NCBI GenBank assembly: GCA_022494885.1
Contig: JAGVSM010001275.1
Location: 1 to 64,000, forward strand
DNA length: 64,000 nt
Direction of reading: 5' to 3'
Origin: Micrasema longulum
Lineage: Eukaryota; Arthropoda; Insecta; Trichoptera; Brachycentridae
Part shown: piece by piece, positions 1 through 9,900 of the stretch
Numbering within the stretch: the stretch's first letter is position 1
How the letters are laid out: every line of letters starts with the position of its first letter
Made by a program: the position numbers and the translations under genes
Notes under the pieces: model-generated
Told to the model about the DNA's origin: nothing
What the model saw: only the letters and a program-made list of their open reading frames with translations
Database searches by the model: none

Positions 1-357
1 CCATGTCTTTCTCGGCCTTCCTCGACTTCTACAACCCGACACATTCGCATCGTAAATCTTTTCAGCCGTTCTTTCATCATTCATTCGCTCCACATGACCG
101 AACCATCGCAAAAGACCTTTCTTAATTTTGTCGATAACGCTTAACTCAGCCTTGCATTCTGCTCTGATTTCGACATTCGGGCACCTATCATACATTCTTT
201 TTCCGCACATTCGCCCGAGGGATCGCATTTCAACAGCGTTCAGTCTACTTTCGTCCCTTTTTTTCCAACTCCATGCTTCGCTTCCATACATTAGGGTTGG
301 TACCAGAACTCCATTATGAACTGCTAATTTAGCCTCTTGCGATAGACACTTATTTGC
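1..357 (-). mobile_element. LINE family A fragment (C-terminal part)
   Basis: The reverse complement encodes the family A C-terminal segment: NGVLVPTL, RRMCGK-like, MYDRCPNVEIR, IDKI and GRPRK-type motifs. It is the same family as 31467-32427, 50215-51045 and 55190-56335. It runs off the left edge and stops near 357 within the stretch corresponding to NKCLSQEAKLAVHNG. Confidence 0.8.
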
Positions 358-394
358 TACAGTAATATAATATAATACTAATGTTAGTAAATTA

Positions 395-520
395 TAGTAT
401 ACAACCACTTACCGACTTTTCTACCGGTTTTGAGACATACCCGTCTCTTCGTCGACACTCGCTACACCAAAATGCAAATACTTAAATACACCATCGCCGT
501 AGTATATATATATATGGTAA
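395..520 (-). repeat. Inverted copy of 1935-2070 (Penelope-like terminal sequence?)
   Basis: Reverse complement contains gacgaagagacgggtatgtc and aaaccggtaga, matching 1935-2070 on the plus strand. Phrases of this sort occur near the ends of Penelope-like elements; that link is an inference. Confidence 0.6.
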
Positions 521-564
521 ATCAACCACGACCAATCTCTTGTCTTTTACCGGCACTATTTTTA

Positions 565-1440
565 GGGATTCGATGTGATTTATACCGATTTTTCTAAAGC
601 TTTTGACAAGGTCGATCACCAAATACTGTTGACCAAACTGTCTTCGTTTGGAATTCGTAATCCATTGTTATCTTTCTTTAAGTCATATATCAGTGAAAGA
701 AAACAGTTTGTAAGGGTAACTAATTGAATGAAGTCACTGAAATTAAATATTTAGGTGTAATGTTGGATTCAAAACTTACATTTCACCAAAACGCTAAGAT
801 GGTAATAAATAAGATTGCAAAAACAATATCAATTTTGGGAAGGATCAGAAGATTTATTGATAAGGACTCCTGCAAAACTATTTACAAAGCAATTATTGAA
901 CCACACGTTAACTACTGTAGTAGCATTTTATTTTTATCAAACAAAGAAAACATAGATAAACTAACTGTATTACAAAATAAAGCCTTTAGAATCATTTTGA
1001 AAAAAAACAGATATACGAGGGTAAAGTCGATGGTAAATGAAATGAAATTATTAACATATAAACAAAGAATATTTTACAATACAATGATATTTGTTCATAA
1101 AATTATAAACTCTAATAGAAAAACAGAATTTTGGAAAAAAATTGATCGGAACCAGCATGAACACGATCACAATACTAGAGAAAAGAACAAAATTAGACTT
1201 CCATTTAGGAAAAAGGCAAAGTCACAAAATTCCATTTTATTTAAAGCAATTAAAAAGTATTACGAAATGGAAAAAAATATTTATAAGAAAAAAACATATC
1301 AAAATTTAAAATAATGGTCAAGACATATGTGATAAACAATTTATAAATTAAATATATTTGCAATGTTATTATTAGAACACACATAACAATATGTATGATA
1401 TGTGTGCCCTACTTTAAGATTTAAATTAAAAATAAAAATA
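565..1440 (+). mobile_element. LINE family N, internally deleted reverse transcriptase
   Basis: At 571-720 the frame reads DVIYTDFSKAFDKVDHQILL and SYISERKQFVRVT, the catalytic-palm entry of a Jockey/CR1-like reverse transcriptase. It jumps directly to the thumb and C-terminus at 724-1314 (EIKYLGVMLDSKLTFHQ, YCSSILFLSN, LQNKAFRIIL), stopping at TAA 1312-1314. The segment with the YADD motif is missing, so this is a deletion derivative. An A-rich 3' UTR runs to about 1440. A related copy is at 25335-26082. Confidence 0.8.
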
Positions 1441-1570
1441 AATCATCTCAAACAGCATTAATGTATCTTCGGGTGTACCACAGAGTCATCTGCAGGCGAT
1501 TACTATTACTTAATTTAACTCGGAAGAGTCTTAAATACATAAAATAAAGTAATATGCTAATTTAAAATAC

Positions 1571-1830
1571 TTAACTTCAATATCAATACATAGATGGCGC
1601 TCCAACACGCTTGTGAATGGTTTCTCATTTAATAACATATATACAAAAATCAAAAATGTTACCTGTGTCGATATTCGCTAATAAGCGGAATGGGGAATGT
1701 TGTAGTACGTAAAGTGGCCACTTAACCCAGCCAATGACAGGTCATAAGCCCTGTAAACGCTCGAATATCCATAATCCTGAATTTGAAAAAAAACATTCTA
1801 CCTCATCTCTGTAGGGATATTAATAAAAAA
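1571..1830 (+). repeat. Dispersed repeat, copy of 40499-40770
   Basis: Shares aacttcaatatcaat, catagatggcgct, caaaaatgttacctg, the palindromic aagtggccactt and a tail ending ctctgtagggatat with 40499-40770. The core also occurs in the larger 370-400 bp dispersed repeat. Just before it, at 1460-1500, GVPQSHLQ-like codons suggest a tiny LINE remnant. Confidence 0.75.
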
Positions 1831-1935
1831 TATGTACCACAGGGTGCTCACCTTGCTCCCTCGCAATTCAATCTGTTCATAAATGATATAAAAAATGCTC
1901 TTCTTAATTCATCAAGTTCTTTCAATGTATCTCGG
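1831..1935 (+). mobile_element. LINE reverse transcriptase scrap
   Basis: Encodes VPQGAHLAPSQFNLFINDI, a variant of the RT motif VPQGSHLGPLLFNLFINDI, then NALLNSSSSF. Both flanks are other repeats. Confidence 0.7.
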
Positions 1936-2070
1936 TGGGCACGAATGAAGGTGGAGATGTATTTTAGTATTCGCATGTCGGTGTAGGGCGTGTCCTGACG
2001 AAGAGACGGGTACGTCTCGAAACCGGTAGACTTAAAAAGTCGGTATGTGGTTATATACACACTAATTTTT
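1935..2070 (+). repeat. Plus copy of the 395-520 terminal sequence
   Basis: Contains gacgaagagacgggtacgtc and aaaccggtaga, inverted relative to 395-520. The two copies bracket about 1.4 kb of retroelement fragments. Positions 2071-2370 hold nothing I recognise. Confidence 0.6.
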
Positions 2071-2370
2071 ATTAAGATTAGTTAAAATGTTTGCCCAAAA
2101 AGTTAATGTTTTAAACATAAATAATACAATGTAACAGTTCACTCACTGGACCCCAGTTTCCCCCACCCAGTAGCTATGGCCTTTTCCTTTTGTATATTTT
2201 CCGTTTGCCACAAGCAAGCGGGTCTGATTGTGCTGGTGAATCTGGAACACACGGTGAAGAGATTATCAGCCAAGAAATAAACAAGCATGCCTAAAATTAG
2301 TTCAATTTAAACATGTAGAGTTTATAGTCCATAATCGATGACACACACGTTTCGCCTGAAATAGTGCGAT

Positions 2371-2505
2371 TACTACAGCCTGCGGTCTGTATTGAATGCT
2401 GCAGCGAGACTTATTTTTGGAATCTTTAAGTTCAGTCATATCACTCCACTACTTCGGGAATTACACTGGCTACGTTTTCCACAGAGGGTCGAACTCGGGT
2501 AGGAG
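2371..2505 (+). mobile_element. CR1/L2-like LINE fragment
   Basis: Encodes LNAAARLIFGIFKFSHITPL and LRELHWLRFPQRVE, collinear with the minus-strand CR1/L2 element at 58905-61510. The 31-bp tandem array starts a few bases beyond it. Confidence 0.8.
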
Positions 2506-2512
2506 CTCCAAT

Positions 2513-3535
2513 CAACCCGTTGTGGACGTTTGCTGTTTTCAAACAAATTGATGTGGACATTTGCTACTTTCAAACATATTGATGTGGACATTTGCTGTTT
2601 TCAAACAAATCGATGTCTACATTTACTGTTTTCAAACATATTGATGTGGACATTTGGTGTTTTCAAACAAATTGATGTGTACATTTACTGTTTTCAAACA
2701 AATTGATGTGGACATTTGCTGTTTTCAAACAAATCGATGTGTACATTTACTGTTTTCAATCAAATTGATGTGGACATTTGCTATTTTCAAACATATTGAT
2801 GTGGACATTTGCTGTTTTCAAACAAATCGATGTCTACATTTACTGTTTTCAAACATATTGATGTGGACATTTGGTGTTTTCAAACAAATTGATGTCTACA
2901 TTTACTGTTTTCAAACAAATTGATGTGGACATTTGCTGTTTTCAAACAAATCGATGTGTACATTTACTGTTTTCAATCAAATTGATGTGGACATTTGCTA
3001 TTTTCAAACATATTGATGTGGACATTTGCTGTTTTCAAACAAACTGGTGTGGACATTTGCTGTTTTCAAACAAATTGATGTGGACATTTGCTGTTTTCAA
3101 ACAAGTTGATGTGGACGTTTGCTGTTTTCAAACAAATAGATGTGGACATTTGCTGTTTTCAAACAAATTGATGTGGACATTTGCTGTTTTCAAACATATT
3201 GATGTGGACATTTGCTGTTTTCAAACAAATGGATGTGGACATTTTCTGTTTTCAAACAAATTGATGTGGACATTTGCTGTTTTCAAACATATTGATGTGG
3301 ACATTTGCTGTTTTCAAACAAATTGATGTGGACATTTGCTGTTTTCAAACAAATGGATGTGGACATTTGCTGTTTTCAAAAAAACTGATGTGGACATTTG
3401 CTGTTTTCAAACAAATTGATGTGGACATTTGCTGTTTTCAAACATATTGATGTGGACATTTGCTATTTTCAAACAAACTGATGTGGACATTTGCTGTTTT
3501 CAAACAAATTGATGTGGACATTTGCTGTTTTTATA
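2513..3535 (+). repeat. 31-bp tandem repeat, about 33 units, with 217-bp higher-order period
   Basis: The unit is gatgtggacatttgctgttt plus tcaaacaaatt (31 bp). Variants (gtgtac, gtctac, tttggtg, catatt, caatcaaatt) recur at a spacing of exactly 217 bp (2591 with 2808; 2731 with 2948), i.e. seven units. Because 31 is not divisible by three, the protein translation cycles every 31 residues; the open frames here are not genes. It lies just downstream of the protease exon at 3802-3963, on the side where that gene continues. Confidence 0.95.
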
Positions 3536-3663
3536 TAAACCCCGTATTTTTAACACTAAATTTGAGGTACCTATGATTTCTTTTAGAAATATTTGGAAGA
3601 AATGATTGTATAGACTCATAAACAGAGTTATTTTGGAAAATTTTGTACATTTGATGATAAGAT

Positions 3664-3770
3664 TAGGTCTTCAAAGGCTTATTAGATGCCGTATAAATTA
3701 GAAGCCTGTAAATGTCTAGACTTTCATATTCCCTTTTCGAAAACGTTTTCCCCTCTGTTGCAGTAAATTC
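3664..3770 (+). repeat. Fragment of the 370-400 bp dispersed repeat
   Basis: cctgtaaatgtctagacttt, catattccctt and cccctctgttgcagtaaatt match the tail half of the dispersed unit. It lacks the aagtggccactt core. Confidence 0.6.
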
Positions 3771-3801
3771 AGGTTGCAATTTGCCTATAGTAAATACTTA
3801 C

Positions 3802-3963
3802 GTCACTGGGCTTTGGAGCTGCAAGAGGGCAATGTCGTTGTACCGACTGCCGGCCGCGTAGTTGGGATGCATGTGGACAGAGGATATGGCCACGTCTTGC
3901 CAGAAACCCTCGTCACGGTTTACCAAATTGTGAGCTCCTAGCCGAGCCACAGTCGGCGGCGAA
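3802..3963 (-). CDS. CLIP protease exon: catalytic Asp
   Basis: 162 bases; acceptor gtttatag, donor gtaagt. Encodes SPPTVARLGAHNLVNRDEG, then VHMHPNYAAGSRYNDIALLQ and LQSPVT. NDIALL carries the catalytic Asp (residue 253) and RLGAHNL matches the usual RLGEHNL segment. It ends in phase 2, so at least one more exon with the oxyanion-hole and Ser region must lie left of the window. Confidence 0.95.
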
Positions 3964-6900
3964 CTATAAACAGCGAATAAATTAATAAAAAATAATATAC
4001 ACATTGATGGATATGAAGAAAAGGGAAATGTGTAAACACTGTAAAACATTCAACATTCTGCTCGAGTTTGAGCATGTAGATTTGTGACTTTTGGACACAG
4101 GTATTTTGAGTATTATGCATTTAAAATCTATAACCTACTTCCACTGTCCATTCTAACAATTAGTAACGAGAAAATGTTCGAAAAGGCTATAAAAAATGAA
4201 TAGTGGAGCGGAGCTAGGTAAAAGTAAAATGGATTACCTCATTCGCTCAAACCAATTTTGAATCATCTGCGTAACAAATGTATACTTTATGTTATGTTTT
4301 GTTCTTTTATTGTGCGTTTTGTAATATAAATAATATAGGTAATATAAACATAAATACGTAGTGTTTAAAACTGTCTGAACATTTAATTAATTATCTCTGT
4401 ACATTAAGTCTTCTTTGTATATTCTCACATATAAACATATTTTTAAAAGTATATTGTTAAGTGGCTTAGGCACGGGTAAGTAAGGTCACATTATTTTTAT
4501 TATTAATCATTGTTTATAATTTCTTCTTTTTAACTCTTAAAAGACTGTGGTAAATAATCCTTAAGCGCGCGGTGATGTAACATTGTGTTACCGCTAGTAA
4601 AAGACAGATTATTCTAAAGTTCAGACCTTTATTTAATAATTCCTTTTCCATAATTTATGCAAATAAACATATAATTTTAGCCCTGTTATAAATAAATAAA
4701 TACGACGCTAATATTACGCGCGTGCGTCCCCCATCACTGTCATCAACCGACTGAATCTGTTTTACACAACATCCGCCACAGAACAGCGTCTCTGTCTTCC
4801 TTTTTATGAGTTCTATCTTCGTGCTCTTTATTTTACAGATGTGTTGCTGAATTAGCGGACATTCATTCTTCGCGTAGCAAGGATAAACATTTTTTGTATT
4901 AACATCCAGCATAGTTATACAAATTTTACTTTCCGAATCCGGTGTGAAAATGTCCATTTGAAGATTACAAAAAATACGACTTCATCACATAAAAAAAAAC
5001 ATGGAACCATACGGTTTAATAATTCCTTTTCCATAATGTATAATAATTAAAATATAATTTAGCCCTGTTATAGCAAAATAAATTAAAAATCATAAATACG
5101 CCGGTCATCGTACATGCGTGTGTCCCCCATCTCTGTCAATAAAATATTGAATCTCACGCAAGCACCGGCCACAGAACGGCGTCTCTGTCTTCCTTTTTAC
5201 GAGTTTTATCTTCGTGCTCTCTCTTATACAGATTTATTGCTGTAATAGCGTCACATAAGTTATTCGCGTAGCGAGGATAAATATTTTTTTGTTAAATTTG
5301 AAGATTACAAAAAATACAATTTCATCATTTAAATAAATAAGAGAGATATATTAAGTCTCGTATCCTATGTCGAATAGTGTGACATCACAGCCACACTAGA
5401 GTTAATCAACTTGTAGACGATGGAAGATGTTCCAGGAATCAGCGAGCAGCCTGGTAGCCACATGTCCGGCAGTAACTACCTACAATCTACAAAAGCTTCA
5501 ATTTGGATATCTTTCTTTATTTCGTTTACCATAATGTTGAAACGGTGCTTTGTATATTTATTTGTTTATAATATTTTGAGTTTGTCCAAATGTTTGTGGA
5601 CAAAAGACCGGATTTTACCCCCTAGGAAGTCATTAGTCAGTCACAATTTTAATTAGGCGGCTCCCTAGGGAGTTGAATCCAGTTCTTGTCTACGGGGATT
5701 CTGGCAGACTCAAAATATTGTTGACAATTATACATATTCTTAAATAACGATTATAGATATACTAAGATATGATTATAGGTGTTTTGAGAAACTTACTTAG
5801 CATATTGTGAATAGGTACAGTGTGCGGCTGTAATGACATAGCTCTCGCTGATGAGGGACCCCCCACAAGCAAAGATGTAATTATTGTTTAAAGGAAATCC
5901 GATTGCTACCTAAAATCAAATAAATACGACTACATAAGTACAAAATAAACTATGTACAGCAGCCAATTGACATTGAGTCACACCACATAGACAATTTCAA
6001 CTCCTTTAAATATTCAGGCACTGAAATGACTAATGATAACAATTATAGTATCGAAATTACAGCACGGCTATAGGCAGCAAACAGATGTTATTATGGCTTG
6101 TTTAAACATCTGGGATCCAAATTGCTCACTAGAAAAACTAAGACCATTATTTACAAAACTCTCCTCAGACCGGTCATTGCATATGGTGCCGAATGCTGGG
6201 CTATGACCAAGAGATGAAAACATGGTATCAGTATTCGAAAGAAAAATATTAAGGAAAATATTTGGTGCTGTCAACCAAAACGGAGTGCGAAGAAGACGGT
6301 TTAATCACGAATTAGAGGCACTGTATGGCGAACCCAACACTGCACAATTCACCAAAATAAGAAGATTACAATGGTTGGGCCATGTGCACAGAATGAATGA
6401 TAACCGTACCCCAAAAAAGATTCTTTATACCACTCCGGAAGGCGGACGAAGCAGAGGCAGACCAAAATTAAGATGGCTGGATAATGTGGAAAGTGACATT
6501 AGAGCGATTGGCCCGACGAACTGGAGAAGAGCCGCGGGGTGCAGGGACGAATGGAGACAAATTCTGGATGGTATGTACCGGTGAAGACAGCCTTTACAAG
6601 CGTTATTACTCTGAGTATTCACCATGTGAGGGAACTCTCCTTGCCTGGATTCCTCTCCTCCCACAATGAGCGGAGTCTTGTACAGGGTGCAGTTGGGGAC
6701 GTTGAAGGAGATGGGCTCGGCCACGGGCAGCAGCGGAAGAGCGTGCAGTTCTTCCGTCACAATCCGCGAGTACTCCGAGCATTCTGAGGAGAAACAAAGA
6801 TACACGAGTAAAGGTTCACGGTTCACCGAGGGGTTCATATTTAGCAAGGGCGAATCGTTCATATAAGCGATTATGTGCAGCGAACCATTATACAGGGGTT

Positions 6901-9900
6901 GGCGCTCGAAGCGTCACCAACTTCACGCTGCTGTAGCAACCAAACGGCTAATGACAGTGCGCTCATGTTTTGACACGAGTCAGTCTGTTATATTGTTAAT
7001 AATTCTACCGAAGCATATCGTTTTACGTCACAGTTAAAAAAAGTTATCGAAATGGAATTTTTACTCGACTTATTGCTCTGCATCTGGCTGGAAAATTGTT
7101 GTTCTAGAAATTAATAGTGCTAAAAACGGCCGCGTCGAGCGCCATATGTCCTGCAATATTACGCATGAAAATCAATGGTCTTATGTCAAAAGTACCATCT
7201 CAAAGAAAAATAGCCCTTAAGAAATAATGTTTGAAATACTGTTTTCCAAATCAAGAATCCTCAAATAATTTGTGTAATCTGCAAGTTTAATCTAGGAGAA
7301 AAAACCCACACTGGGGTTAAGACATTCAAAATATAGTATGCTTATTTGTATGAAAAATAATCTGGAATAATCGCTTTATCAATATTAATATTTATATTAG
7401 GATAAAGATACAAACGGTGGAAATGATTTAAAATAAATAGTAATTATTTATTTGTTTTTCTGTAAATAAAATTACAGTAAAACATTATTATGGTTAGCCA
7501 AATATAATGGTGAGCTGCGCATAATCGCTTCTATACACGATTCGCCCCTGGTGTCCATGCGGCTCGACTGTGGAATCATCTCCCATCCACCACCAGAGAT
7601 GTTACTACATTATCTCTGTTTAAATCACGTCTGAAGAAACATCTCCTTTCTCTTCCTTAATCTCTCCTGCTTTCCTTTTTCCTCTTTTTTCTTTTTTTCC
7701 CATTGAGTAATAGTTTTGATTTAAGCTAATTTATAAACAAATACGTTTATTTCTATTTTTATATATAAAGCTTTGTAATCTTTATTTTCTATTGAATATG
7801 TTCTGTAACTTGAATTATTAAAATAAAACTATTATTTTATTGGTTGGTTGGAAGAAATTGTCATTTGGCAATAAACCCGCCAATGTACAAATAACATTAT
7901 GTACAAAAAGTTAAATAAATACATCCTAATTAATTAAAATATACCCTTTTTTTGGCAAAAATCCAACTACCCTGGTTTTTCGATTATCCGAATGGGGTCT
8001 GGTCCCAATTGATTCGGAGAATCAGAGTTCAACTGTAATTACTTTGTACGCTTATTCCGGCCCCCTGGTTCCGTCGAATAACGGCATTGTCCTGAGGTCT
8101 CGTTGAAGGTCTGGCGTTGTTGCTGCCGGGTCTGATGTTGCCGTTTCCATTGGCACTGCTCTGGCTGCTGTCGCGGAGTGGACAGCACACTACGGACAAT
8201 CTTCCTGAAAAATACACATATTTACTTATGAATTTCTTTACACCACAACAGGCCTAGCAAAGCACACAAAGTGTGGCTGATGATGAACTGAACTAACATT
8301 TTGCGTCGATCTTTTTTTATCGAAGACAAGTAACGCAAGAAAATAAAAATAATAATAAAAAAGAAGAAAAGTAAGAAAAGTATTGTTATCCTCATACACA
8401 TGAAAAAACACACGTTATTTATTTTGGACTTTCTTGAGCTATTTATATATTCGTAATAAAAGTTAGTTTTACGTTTTATCTCCTCGTGCGATTGGCTAAG
8501 AGTCCTCGTCGTGATCAAATCAAATTTATGCAAAAATCACTGCTCTAGTGTTATAATCTATGGAAAAAATACGGGAATACGTGTTAGTGAAGAAAATTTA
8601 GAGCGCGATTTACCCTGAGCCTTCTAAAATTATGACACTCAACCCATGCCCAACGCGAATTTAGTCGTTATTTAATCGCCAGCCGTGTTTTGATGTGAGC
8701 TTCACATTTAATGCGAAACCAAAATAAATGAAAAGTAAAATCAACAATATTTTGAATTTGTCCAAATTTTTGTAGACAAGGACTGGATTCAACTCCCTGG
8801 GGAGCTGTTTATATTAACATATTACAACAGAGATGAAGAACATTTAAGAGAAGGTAATATAGAAGTCTAGGCATCTACAGGGCTTATGACCTGTCAATGG
8901 CTGGTTTAAGTGGCCACTTTACACACTGTGTAACATTCGCCATTCTGCCTATATTTGAACATCTATATTCCTTCAATTCTTTCATCTGTTGATGTTTGTG
9001 AAGTTAAAGAGCTGAAACCTTTATTTATGCAGGTTAGATTCATCTAATTGAATTATTTCACCTACATACTAGACTAGGCAACGCCTGAAAATATTATTTT
9101 TTCAATTTCTATACTTCTTCATGGACCAGGTAATTTATCTACAATATTTTGAGTTTGTCTAAATTTTTGTAGACAAGGACTGGATTCAACTCCCTGAGGA
9201 GCTTCCAACCAACTTCCAGAAAAACTGGAAGTTGGTTGGAAGCAAACATAATACATATAAAGCAAATTATTAATAAATACAATGCAACCCATGTTAGCCG
9301 ATGTATTTTACTAACTGCTGGCTACTGTCAGTGATTACATGATAATCTTACCCATATATGAGCAGATTGTGGGCTTCTCGTGTCTTTGTATTTGCGCGAC
9401 AACTGATGGACAGTCTGCAGGAACTTTGCATATACCTTGTGAGCCATCTTGGCGAACCGTGCAGTAATCATTCACTGGAAAAAAACAATCAATTCAAACA
9501 TTTTATAAAGGACAAGTGAGGGTGTACCACAGGGATCAAATTTAGGGCTCCTCTTATTTACTTCCCAGTTATATATGAATAATTTTATTTTACTAACCAC
9601 AACGTTTTGTCAAAACTCTTGACTGGAACGACAAGGGTATTAACATCAACGGCGAACTATTAGCAATCTCAGATTCGCAGATGATATAGTCCTATTTGCT
9701 AAAGATGAGAAAGAACTCGAAAACATGATAAACGAAGTTAATACAGCATCCCTGAAAATAGGCTTGAAAATGAATGCTTCAAAAACTAAAGTAATGAGTG
9801 ATGCAAACCAATCATGTAACATCTTAGTAAATGGAGAAATAATTGAAAAGATTGATAGTTATATATACTTAGGATATGAAATAAAGCTCGGCAAAGATAA

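Noticed and set aside
128..319. Frames such as 128-319, 15325-15918, 19482-19814, 31616-31982 and 55271-55700 on the plus strand
   Set aside because: Antisense shadows of minus-strand LINE A and B coding.
2654..3326. Open frames in the 31-bp array
   Set aside because: The unit is 31 bp, so the protein just cycles the three frames of the repeat.
6425..6862. 145-codon minus-strand frame through the CLIP protease activation exon
   Set aside because: It reads through the acceptor (6784) and donor (6622); residues outside match intron and the antisense of an RTE.
8222..8533. 103-codon minus-strand frame upstream of the CLIP linker exon
   Set aside because: Intron sequence, T-rich hydrophobic composition, no splice logic and no motif.
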